Positions 1 to 8,109 of a stretch of 36,057 bases of DNA are shown here, in pieces (the stretch's first letter is position 1; each line of letters opens with the position of its first letter). Source of the stretch: Thiocapsa sp. UBA6158. Lineage in GTDB: Bacteria; Pseudomonadota; Gammaproteobacteria; Chromatiales; Chromatiaceae. The stretch is from contig NZ_DIUM01000089.1 in NCBI RefSeq assembly GCF_002423035.1, forward strand, positions 1 through 36,057. Reading direction: 5' to 3'. The notes beneath the pieces are model-generated. The model saw nothing but the letters and a program-made list of their open reading frames with translations. It did no database searches and was not told the DNA's origin. Position numbers and translations under genes: made by a program.

Positions 1-248
1 GGACCAACCGATGATCAAGGCCCAGATCGCCAACCGCCTTACGGCAGGCACGTCATCGGAGGCTGACCCCGGAAGGATTTCGTCGGTCGGCCGCGACCCT
101 CGTGTACGAATGCCCCGACTCAGACGGGATCGCCGTATCGACGGACACCCGAGCGCTGATGCCCACATCCCGCGAGACATTTAAGTCGCTTACAGACGCG
201 CGAAGCGCCTCATAGATCGGTCGATCCCTCGGGGCTGCCTCGGTCGGC
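1..248. other. Left edge, no supported gene
   Basis: This stretch lies downstream of gltS. One short frame on the minus strand starts with TTG inside the gltS stop region, but it has no ribosome binding site and resembles no family I know. I see no clear terminator hairpin. Confidence 0.4.
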
Positions 249-1487
249 TTATCCTGCAAATGTCCTCAGGAAGAACGGAATCACCATCGCATTGGTCAGG
301 TCGATGAAGAAGGCCGAGACGAGCGGGACGATGATGAAGGCCTGGTGCGACGGGCCGAAACGCTGGGTGACCGCCGCCATGTTGGCCATGGCCGTGGGTG
401 TCGAGCCGAGCGTCACACCGCCGAACCCTGCCGAGACGACCGCCGCATCGTAGTTCTTGCCCATCAACGGGAACAGAACAAAAATCGTGACCATTACCGC
501 AAGGACGAACTGAGCTGCCAGGATGGTGAAGATGGGGCCGGCCAGATCGATCAGGGTCCAGAGCTGCATGCTCATTAGCGACATGGCGAGGAAAGCACCG
601 AGCGAGATGTCGGCGATCAGCGCGACCGCGGGGGTGCGTGTCGGCCAGGTCACCCCGCTCCATTTGGAGAAGTTCTCGGGGACCAGATTGGTGATGAGGA
701 TGCCGGCGAAGAGACAGGTCACGAAGAGCGGCAGCATGAGCCCGGCCTCCGCAATCGCCTTGTTCAGCGCGTAGCCGATGATGATGCAGATGTGGATGGC
801 AAGCACGGCGCCCAGAAAATCCATGTGATCGACGCCTTGCTTGCGCTGCTTGTCGGTCAGACCGACGTCCTGCACCTCTTCGACGACCTGCGGCACGGGC
901 GTGAGCTTATGGCGCGTGATCAGAAACTTGGCGATCGGGCCACCCATGATGCTGGCGAGGATCAGGCCGAAGGTCGCGCTGGCGATACCGATCTCCATGG
1001 CGTTGGAGATCCCGAAGTTCTCGGCGATCGAGGGCGCCCAAGCAATGGTCGTCCCGTGCCCGCCGATCAGTGACATACTCCCGCCGACCACGCCGACCGC
1101 CGCCGGCAGATCAAAGAGCGAGGCCACGCCGATCCCGGTGAGGTTCTGCGCGAACATGAAAGCAATCGTGATGGCCAGCAGGATCAAGAGCGGGCGACCG
1201 CCGGCCAGCAAATCACGCGCGCTCGCATTGATGCCGATGGTGGTGAAGAAATAGACCAGCAAGATGTCGCGCGCACGCAGCTCGAACTCGATCGCGTGCC
1301 CGGAGGCGAAATAGAGGAGCCCGAAGAGGACCGAGAAGAGCAATCCGCCGGTCACCGGCTCGGGGATGCTGAACTCGCGCAGAAAGCCGACCTTGGTGTT
1401 CAGCAGCTTGCCGACGAACAACACGACGATGCCGATCGTCACGGCAAGGAATGAATCGATCCGGATGATGCCGTCCAACAGCTCCAT
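249..1487 (-). CDS. gltS: Sodium/glutamate symporter GltS
   Basis: This 412-residue integral membrane protein belongs to the ESS family, which imports glutamate with sodium across the inner membrane. It has about ten hydrophobic segments in two inverted halves. Each half carries a glycine-rich re-entrant motif: IGGHGTTIAWAP near residue 150 and GFGGVTLGSTPTAMANM near residue 350. The length fits the family (E. coli GltS has 401 residues). The ATG at 1487 is chosen because AGAGG lies a few bases upstream and the protein then begins with the usual short amphipathic stretch (MELLDGIIRIDSF). The open frame extends 53 codons further, but that part has no family character. Its upstream neighbour is the decayed restriction locus, read the other way. 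The family call is firm; glutamate as substrate is inferred from the family. Confidence 0.93.
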   Translation of the reverse strand: MELLDGIIRIDSFLAVTIGIVVLFVGKLLNTKVGFLREFSIPEPVTGGLLFSVLFGLLYFASGHAIEFELRARDILLVYFFTTIGINASARDLLAGGRPLLILLAITIAFMFAQNLTGIGVASLFDLPAAVGVVGGSMSLIGGHGTTIAWAPSIAENFGISNAMEIGIASATFGLILASIMGGPIAKFLITRHKLTPVPQVVEEVQDVGLTDKQRKQGVDHMDFLGAVLAIHICIIIGYALNKAIAEAGLMLPLFVTCLFAGILITNLVPENFSKWSGVTWPTRTPAVALIADISLGAFLAMSLMSMQLWTLIDLAGPIFTILAAQFVLAVMVTIFVLFPLMGKNYDAAVVSAGFGGVTLGSTPTAMANMAAVTQRFGPSHQAFIIVPLVSAFFIDLTNAMVIPFFLRTFAG

Positions 1488-1925
1488 AGTCGTGCCTCTT
1501 GGTTGTTGGGGGAAGCGCACGCTCGAGCGCACGGCTTCGTGTCTATGCACATCGACTTGCAGGTGCTTTGGCGTGCAACCCTGCCGGTACGCGTCAACCC
1601 GGCCCGGCCGTGCTCGGACTCGGCGAGTCTTCCTCGCGTCCTGCAAGCCCGTGCCGGGTCACTCGAACGCGGGGAGAGGATATCTGCTCGCCCGCGTTCG
1701 ATCCATTGAGCGTACTTCGGCCTCGGAGGATGATGCCTCTCGTTGCGAGGCATCTCTTACGCCTCGGCGATCCGAGCCCGCGATCAGACGGAGAGTGCCC
1801 GATGCATTCGGCGGGATCCATGGACAGATCAAGACCTTCGGGGTCAAATAGCTTGCCGACTACAGCGGAACGCGCGAGCCGCAGCTTCGCGGCTGCCGGA
1901 GCGCGTCCGAGATGACCCAAGGATC
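1488..1925. other. Intergenic region between gltS and the hsdM remnant
   Basis: This 438-base stretch lies between divergent genes and must hold the gltS promoter and originally the hsd promoter. Several overlapping open frames cross it on both strands, but none shows family character, and their abundance is expected in high-GC DNA. I could not identify a convincing promoter or operator. Confidence 0.4.
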
Positions 1926-1928
1926 ATG

Positions 1929-2917
1929 ATGAAACTCAGCCAACAACGGCTCGAAGCCCACCTCTGGGGCGCTGCCAACATCCTGCGCGGCAAGACCGCG
2001 GGACAGGACTACAAGAACTACATCCTGTCTTTGATGTTCTACAAGCGTCTGTGCGATCAGTGGGAGAACGAGGCGGACGACGCTATCGCCGAGCTGGAGC
2101 GACAACAGGGGCGCTCGTTCACCGAGGCCCAGAAGGCCGTCTTCCGCGCCCGCGGCGAGCATCGCTTCTCGATCCCGGCCGGCAGCCGCTGGGGGGACGT
2201 CCTGGCCGCATCGGTGAATCCGGGTGAGAAGCTCACCCGGTCCATGCGTGCCGTGGCCAACGCGAACGATGAGCTGAAGGGCGTCTTCACCGTCGACTGG
2301 AACCAGCCGGCTCCGGATGGCTCCGGCCGACCCTTGATCCCGAACGAGGTGGTCCACGCCCTGATCCAGCACTTCGACACCCACGATCTGTCCAACGCCA
2401 GCGTCCCGCCCGACATCCTGGGCCGCGCTTACGAATATCTCATCAAGCAGTTCGCCGACGACGCCGGCGCCAAGGCCGGCGAGTTTTTCACACCGCCGGA
2501 GGTCGTGGACACCTTGGTGCGCTGCCTGGAGCCGAGCCCCGGAGACACCATCTACGACCCGACCTGCGGCAGCGGCGGGATGTTGGTCCATACGGCGAAT
2601 GACCTCCGGGAAACGGACCACCACGCGACCGCGGCCCAGTATTTCGGCCAAGAGATGACCTGGGGCAATGCCGCGATCGGCAAGATCAACTCGGTGCTGC
2701 ACGGTTTGGAGGCGACCATCGCCGCCGGTGTCAGCACCATTACGGATCCGTTTTTCCGGGATGGTACGGGCAAGCTTCGGAAGTTTTCGCTCGTGCTCGC
2801 CAATTTCCCCTTCTCGGACGAATTCTGGTGGCTCAAACCCGAGCAGCAGACGGACGACAAAAGAAAAAAGACAAGCTCAAGAAAGAGGTCTTCGGGAAGG
2901 ACGGCTTTAAGGATCCG
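1929..2917 (+). pseudogene. hsdM: Type I restriction-modification methylase subunit HsdM, frameshifted and 3'-truncated
   Basis: HsdM transfers methyl groups from S-adenosylmethionine to adenine in the type I HsdM2S complex. The fragment retains the helical HsdM N-terminal domain and the start of the N6-adenine methylase domain. Motif I (DPTCGSGG) is present, and the catalytic NPPF-type motif appears as ANFPFSDEFWW. Start: ATG at 1929 has AAGGA five bases upstream; the ATG at 1926 is too close to it. The frame breaks in the A run 2864-2869, where one further A would restore the family sequence ending KDKLKKEVFGKDGFKDP in the next frame. That homology ends at about 2917, where hsdS sequence begins. 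Roughly the last third of a 500-residue family protein is missing, including the rest of the methylase domain, so no active enzyme is expected. Confidence 0.85.
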
Positions 2918-3222
2918 CGCTGCTTGACCCGCGTTTCTTTTCCTATATGGTCGAATCGGACATTGCAAAGCGGTATTTCATGCGCGTTGCCGAGCGAACA
3001 ACGAATTTGGCATCGACCAATAAGACCCAGGTTCGCGCTTTCCGTTTTCCCGTACCGCCGCTGGAGGATCAACAGCAAATAGCCGCTGTCATCACAGCCG
3101 CAAAGGCGAAGATCCGCGCCCTTGAGCAAAAAGAGCACGCCCTTCAGCGACTCAAGCAATCCCTCCTGCACGACCTCCTCACCGGCAAAGTCCGTGTGCG
3201 CGATGCGTGTCTAATCACTTGA
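2917..3222 (+). pseudogene. hsdS: Type I specificity subunit HsdS, C-terminal remnant
   Basis: HsdS recognises the target DNA of a type I system through two recognition domains, each followed by a conserved helix. The frame reads LLDPRFFSYMVES, then a recognition-domain ending (NKTQVRAFRFPVPPLEDQQQI) and the long C-terminal helix ending LLHDLLTGKVRVRDA. This is the last 100 residues of a protein normally near 400. No start codon belongs to it: the homology begins right at the end of the hsdM fragment, in a different frame. I infer one deletion that removed the end of hsdM and most of hsdS. Confidence 0.85.
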
Positions 3223-3239
3223 CGATTGAGGTGCGAGCC

Positions 3240-3464
3240 ATGGTGCAAGATCGCCTGATCGATGAAATCAAACAAATCTCCCCCGAAAAACCGGCCGAGG
3301 TTTACGACTTCGTACACTATTTCCGCCTTGGCCTGGCGCATGAAGAACAGCGTCAAACCCTGCCCGAAAAACGCCCGATCGGTTCAGCGAAGGGCCGATT
3401 TCAGGTTAACGCAAGCTTTTTCGAGCCGCTGCCGGATCACCTGCTGGATACGTTCGAGAATTGA
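3240..3464 (+). CDS. DUF2281-type antitoxin-like small protein
   Basis: This 74-residue protein begins MVQDRLIDEIKQ and contains SPEKPAEVYDFVHYF and GSAKGRF, the pattern of DUF2281 proteins, which are often found upstream of PIN-domain toxins. ATG 3240 follows a GAGG sequence by a normal distance; an upstream ATG at 3207 lies inside the hsdS tail and is less likely. The gene lies 17 bases after the hsdS stop, which suggests a toxin-antitoxin module that entered the restriction locus. A frame beginning TTG at 3461 overlaps its stop and reads NINLVLDARYP before ending at 3511. It could be the stub of the missing toxin, since PIN toxins begin in a similar way. Function is by family resemblance only. 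Confidence 0.65.
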   Translation: MVQDRLIDEIKQISPEKPAEVYDFVHYFRLGLAHEEQRQTLPEKRPIGSAKGRFQVNASFFEPLPDHLLDTFEN

Positions 3465-3553
3465 ACATCAACCTCGTGCTGGATGCCCGATATCCGGTAA
3501 GCACGGTTTGATGATCGATCATGCTTTTTCTTCGGCACGGAGGACAGTCTCCC

Positions 3554-3769
3554 ATGCAAGCCATCGAATTTGAAGCCCATCTGAAGGACGGCATGATTCA
3601 GCTTCCCCTGCCTTATCGACATTGGCGGGAAGACTGTCCCGTCAAGGTCATCGTGCTGACGGACGACGGCGAGACGCGGCAATCGCCTCCGCTCGACGCG
3701 AATCAACGGCTGTCCGCCATCCTGGAGATCAGCCGACGTGGCACACGCAGGGCTCAGGGAAGAGCCTGA
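3554..3769 (+). pseudogene. Second small antitoxin-like protein, 3' end replaced by hsdR sequence
   Basis: The frame begins MQAIEFEAHLKDGMIQLPL and continues HWREDCPVKVIVLTDDG. This resembles small proteins that pair with PIN or similar toxins, where a beta-rich N-terminus is followed by a short regulatory tail. ATG 3554 has GGAGGACAG about ten bases upstream. Native sequence appears to end near 3736. From 3739 the DNA encodes the HsdR motif WHTQGSGKS in another frame, so the last ten residues are out-of-frame hsdR. No toxin gene follows. The protein might still be made with an altered tail. Confidence 0.5.
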
Positions 3770-5736
3770 CCATGGTCTTTGCGGCCTACAAGCTGACGCG
3801 CAGCGCGACACTGGACAACCCGACCGTGCTGATCGTGGTGGACCGGCGTGATCTTAAGACCCAGATCGCCGACGACTTCGACGCCTGCGACTTCCCCGGC
3901 GTGCGCAAGGCCATGGGTGTCGAGGACTTGAAGGGCATCCTGCGCAATCCGAGCGGAAAGCCGCAGCGCGGCACCTTCGTGACGACCCTGCAGTCGTTTC
4001 AAAGGATGGCGAACCTGCGGCCGCTCGACGACGACAACATCATCACCCTGGTGGACGAGTGCCGCCGTTCGCAAAAAGGCACGACGGCAGAGAGCCACGC
4101 GATGGCCATGCGGGTGAAACTGCCCAACGCCTTCCGATTCGGCTTGACCGGCACGCCGATCGACCGCGCCATGCTCAATACCCATCGCGATTTCGGGCCG
4201 GTGATCGGCGGGGAGCAGGAGCGCTATCTCAGCGACTACGGGATCAAGCGCGCGATCAAGGATGGGGCCACGCTGGAGGTGCATTACATCCACGACAAGG
4301 TGCCCTTTGTCCTCGACGAGAAGGTCCTGAACGTCGGGTTCGAGCAGATGTGCGCCGAGCTGGAAGTCGACGACGAAGAGGCCAAGGATCTGATCCAGCG
4401 ACAGCGTTCGCAGTGGAAGGAGTTCGCACGCCACCCCGACCGGGTGGAGATCGTCGTCGGCAAGATGCTGAAGCACTTCCTTGCTTATCCCGACCCGAGC
4501 GGCTTCAAAGCCCAATGGGTGGGCGTGGATCGCCTCGCCTGCGCCCGCTTCAAGGATGCGCTGGACGCCAAGCTCAAGGAGCGCGGGCTACCCGTTGCCT
4601 GGTCCGACGTGATCATCTCCGAGGAGTGGAACAGGGAGCGGTACGGCGAGCTCCGGGAGACGTGGCGCCCGCCGCTCAAGATCCTGAGCGTCTGCGACCG
4701 CCTGCTGACCGGTGTCGACGCCCCGATCGAACAGGTGATGTATCTCGACAAACCTTTGCGTGACCACAACCTGCTCCAAGCGGTCGCCCGGACGAACCGC
4801 CCGCTCCCGGCGATGAGCAAGCGCACCGGGGTCGTGGTGGATGACTTCGGCGTCTTCACCGATTTGGCCAAGGCGCTCAACTTCGACGAGAACGTCCGCG
4901 AGGAGGCATTGATCGACTGGCAGGCGCTGAAGGCAACGGTGCCGGGCGAGGTTGCGCGCTGCATGGAGAGCTTCGAAGGGATCCGGATCGCCGATACGCG
5001 CGAATGCCTGCTGGCCGCCCTGCGCTCCGTCAAGGATCCGGATGCCGCCAAGGTTTTCGAGCACAATGTCAAGAGTCTCGAACGTCTGTGGGAGGCCGTA
5101 TCTCCCGACCCCTGTCTCTACGCTCATCGAGACATTTACCGATGGCTTTGCAGCATTTACGTCGCCTACCGGCGCCGCCTGCGCAGCAATGCCTCGCGTG
5201 GGACCTACGGCGAACTCTCGGCGAAGACCCGTGAGTTGATCGAGCAGAACACCGCTTTCATGGACGCGGCCCTGGCGTTACCCGTGTTCAAAATCGACAA
5301 GGACTATGTCGGCAAGCTCGATGAGCTCCCGAGCGCCGCGGATAAGGCCGCGGCACTGGAGGCGATCCTGACGGCGGAGCTTGCCGAGGAAGACAGCTCC
5401 GGATTCACCTATCGGCAGTTGGGCGAGCGACTGGCACGCTTGAAGGCCAAGAAGGATGCGCTCGACAAGGCGGCGGAGGAGCGCCTGAAGGACGTGCAGG
5501 ACATTGCCGATGAAGCCGTCAAACGCATCGAAGAGCCCGAGATGCTCTTCCTCACGCAACCGGGAGAATATGCCTTGTTCTCGATCCTGCGCGCGTTTTC
5601 CGCCAGTCAGGACACGGCGTATCTGGCTGATTGCGCGCGCAATGGTCGCACACTTGCGAGACAACCAATTGCTGGTGGCCGGTTGGAGTCGCTCCAAAGG
5701 CGGACGGATGCGGGTGGAGCAATCGCTTCTGGCTGA
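3739..5736 (+). pseudogene. hsdR: Type I restriction endonuclease subunit HsdR, lacking its N-terminus and frameshifted near its end
   Basis: HsdR is the DNA-translocating nuclease of type I systems. The fragment begins at helicase motif I (WHTQGSGKSLTM), runs through VDRRDLKTQI, motif III LTGTPI, and the second RecA domain with a VARTNRP motif, and then a long helical region. The N-terminal nuclease domain of some 250 residues is absent. Motif II, normally DEAHRSQ, reads DECRRSQ at 4057-4077, so the conserved alanine and histidine are lost. At 5633-5640 the run of GC dinucleotides shifts the frame, and the expected tail (MVAHLRDNQLLVAGWS) continues in the next frame from 5642. The shifted frame ends at 5736. 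Both ends and a catalytic motif are damaged, so the product is probably inactive. The reading between 3739 and 5640 is otherwise long and intact. Confidence 0.88.
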
Positions 5737-6223
5737 ATCCTGGAATCCAAGCTATGCGGCGTTGGGCTTCGACCCGGACGATACCGATCCGCTGTTCCTC
5801 ATGCCCGCCGTCAACGAACTGGTGAGCACGGATGCCTCCGGCTGGCTGGAGAACTGGCTGCGGCGGCTGGCCCGTGAGCAGATCGCACACCACATCGCGC
5901 TCATCGGCCCGCGCCTGCAACGCGCTCCGGGCAAGGTCTTTGTGATGGACCAACGCACCAAATGGGGCAATTGCTCGGCACTCGGGAATTTGTCGTTCAA
6001 TTGGCGCCTGGTGATGGCGCCGGATGATGTGCTGCGTTACATCGTGACCCATGAGCTTGTCCATCTGGCCATCCCGGATCATTCGACGCGGTTTTGGCTG
6101 ACCGTGCGGAGTCACTGTCCGGGCTCGGAACGCGCCCGACAATGGCTGGCGGCAAACGGACACCGCCTCACTGTCGATCTCGCCGAGCGGCTCGCCGGGG
6201 AGAATGCGACCGACACGCCCTGA
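5642..6223 (+). pseudogene. HsdR C-terminal tail joined in frame to the second half of a DUF45 (YgjP-like) metallopeptidase
   Basis: The first 65 or so residues are the HsdR tail (GGRMRVEQSLLAESWNP, LGFDPDD). From about WLENWLRRLAREQI the sequence becomes the C-terminal half of a DUF45 zinc peptidase: QRTKWGNCSALGNLSFNWRL, the metal motif HELVH near residue 140, and a third histidine in PDHSTRFW. Such peptidase genes commonly sit next to type I systems as separate genes. Their usual N-terminal half is missing here, so I infer another deletion joining the two. The ATG at 5642 could start translation, but I see no strong ribosome binding site. The peptidase active-site residues are all kept, so a working domain cannot be excluded. 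Confidence 0.7.
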
Positions 6224-6350
6224 GGATCGATTCAGTGACCAGAGGACTGCGAAAAACGGAGTCATTCTCGGGGTTCCTTTGACCTGAACCGGTGCTTCAC
6301 GACAGATGTGGGCGGAAGATGTGCCGGGGGCCAATGCAGTTCGAAGACTG

Positions 6351-6802
6351 TCAGTCCGCGGACGCCGCCTCGGCGCATGCGGCGCCGATAGCGACCAGGT
6401 ACTTCAGGCTCGCTTCGGTCGCCGGTGCCAGATCCACGGAGGCCTGACCTGTGGCGATCAGATAGCCGTCATCGCGCTTGCGGACCCAACCGGCACGCTG
6501 GAGCGCCTGCACCTTTCGGCGCACGCTCTCGCGCGGGATCCCGCTGTAGTCCGCGATCGACTGCAGGTTGATCGGGGCGAGCTCAGTCTGATCCCGGTCA
6601 CGCGCTATGAACTCATGGTACGACAGGCCGTCGATGCCCCCCGCGCCAGGGTCCGCGTGCCGATCACCGCCAGCACCAGCATGCTGTCGAGGTCGCCGCC
6701 GAAGGTTCGTCGCAGGATAACCAAGAGGTCGCAGAACTCTGCCGTATGGATCGGCCAGATGCGGCCGAAGTGCCGGGTGAGGTCTTCGTAGTCGAATGCC
6801 AT
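6351..6802 (-). pseudogene. Winged-helix-like transcriptional regulator, frameshifted
   Basis: From ATG 6802 the frame reads MAFDYEDLTRHFGRIWPIH and breaks after RTLARG at a run of six C (6637-6642 on the plus strand). In the next frame the protein continues GIDGLSYHEFIARD, then INLQSIADYSGIPRESVRRK and VQALQRAGWVRKRDDGYLI, a helix-turn-helix with a wing, and stops at 6351. Together they give about 150 residues. One more base in the run would restore a single frame. The gene is divergent from the efflux operon starting at 7033, so a role in controlling that operon is likely by position. The break could be a real mutation, a phase-variable tract or a sequencing error. The exact regulator family is not certain. 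Confidence 0.65.
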
Positions 6803-6864
6803 GCGCGCGCTCCAGAGTGGTTGGCCGAGGGCAACTGCCGGGCAGACGGCGAGGCCGCCCGCAT

Positions 6865-6881
6865 CCGCCCAGTTTGGGCGG
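6865..6881. promoter_or_regulatory. Candidate operator: perfect inverted repeat
   Basis: CCGCCCA, a GTT spacer, and TGGGCGG form a perfect 7-base inverted repeat in the 230-base gap between the regulator and the divergent efflux operon. Dyads of this size in such gaps are often binding sites of the adjacent regulator. I could not align it to convincing -10 and -35 boxes. Confidence 0.35.
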
Positions 6882-7032
6882 TCACTGGATTGCCGACAAG
6901 CCGCTGCTCGGACAGACTCGGCGGCTGCCGCGGACGTTCAACCGTCAGGCCGGACAGACGGCGATCGCGCAAAACGATCGACAGATCCAACGGCCGGATC
7001 TATCCACCAGATCCAACACCGGGAGAGAGCCC

Positions 7033-8094
7033 ATGTCCATCCATCACCAACTGGCGCGCGCTTGGGGACTCTTGGGCCTGTCCCTCTTGCTCTCCGGGTG
7101 CGAGGAGCATTCGCCTCCCTCCGCGGCGCTCGAGACGTCCCGTCCGGCGCAGATTCTGGAGATCGTCCCCGCAGGACTCGACTCCGGCCTGCGCTTCCCC
7201 GGCCGCGTGCGCGCCGTTCAGCGGGCGGAGCTCGCATTCAATGTCCCGGGGAAGATCATCGAGCTTCCCGTCTCGGAAGGCGAGGTCGTGGCGCCCGGTG
7301 ACTTGATCGCGCGCCTCGACCCCGAGAGCTTCGAGACACAGCTCGCCGCCGCGCAGGCCGAGCTCGACAAGGCCACCACCGATTACGAGCGGGCGCGGGA
7401 GCTCTGGGATCGAAACAAGGCGGTTCCTAGGGCGGAGGTCGATCAGAAGCGCACGGCCATGGAGGTCTCCCGCTCGGCGTTCGCCGCGGCGCGCAAGGAC
7501 CTCGACGACACCCGGCTGACCGCCCCCTTTGGTGGGACCATCGCCCGCCGGCTAGTGGAAAACTACCAAAACGTCCAGGCCAAGGAGCCCATCGTGAGCC
7601 TCCAGAGCACCGACGAGCTGGAGATCGTCATCCACGTCCCGGAGCGGGTGGTGCGCGGGGAGCCGAAACGGGTTGCGGGCTTTGCCCGTTTCCCCGATCA
7701 GCCCGAGCGCCGCTTCCCGGTCACGCTCAAGTCCTTCTCGACCGAAGCCGATGCGCAGACCCAGACCTACGAGGCCGTGCTCGGCGTTACGCGTTCGGCG
7801 GACGCGCCGCTGTTGCCCGGGATGGCGCTGGAGGTGCTCCCCGCGGACGCGCCGGTCGGCGAGGGTCCGGCCAGCGTGCGCGTCCCTCTGCGTGCGGTGA
7901 TCGCCGGGACCGACGGCGCGCCGTCGGTCTGGGTGGTGGACCCGCAGTCTTCGCGGGTGAGCCGTCGGCCGATCGAGGTTGGCGCGATTCAGGGTGAGGA
8001 CATCGTCGTGCTCGCCGGGCTTGCGCCCGGCGATCGGATCGTCACGGCGGGCGTCAACCATCTGCGCGACGGCATGCTGGTCCACGCGCTTTAG
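7033..8094 (+). CDS. RND efflux periplasmic adaptor lipoprotein
   Basis: This 353-residue membrane fusion protein links an inner-membrane RND pump to an outer-membrane channel. A signal peptide ends in a lipobox (LLSG followed by Cys), so the mature protein should be anchored by lipid in the periplasmic leaflet. The usual order follows: barrel-sandwich segment with RVRAVQRAELAFNVPGKI and EGEVVAPGDLIARLD, a coiled-coil hairpin (about residues 115-160), return strand LTAPFGGTIARR, beta barrel, and a membrane-proximal end. ATG 7033 follows GGGAG at good spacing and gives the clean signal peptide; the frame is open further upstream without family character. The permease gene follows after 15 bases. 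No outer-membrane factor gene is in the window, so a TolC-like partner would be supplied elsewhere. Confidence 0.92.
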   Translation: MSIHHQLARAWGLLGLSLLLSGCEEHSPPSAALETSRPAQILEIVPAGLDSGLRFPGRVRAVQRAELAFNVPGKIIELPVSEGEVVAPGDLIARLDPESFETQLAAAQAELDKATTDYERARELWDRNKAVPRAEVDQKRTAMEVSRSAFAAARKDLDDTRLTAPFGGTIARRLVENYQNVQAKEPIVSLQSTDELEIVIHVPERVVRGEPKRVAGFARFPDQPERRFPVTLKSFSTEADAQTQTYEAVLGVTRSADAPLLPGMALEVLPADAPVGEGPASVRVPLRAVIAGTDGAPSVWVVDPQSSRVSRRPIEVGAIQGEDIVVLAGLAPGDRIVTAGVNHLRDGMLVHAL

Positions 8095-8109
8095 GGTCGG
8101 GAGGGCGCC

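Noticed and set aside
53..259. Short minus-strand frame after gltS
   Set aside because: TTG start without ribosome site and no recognisable sequence.
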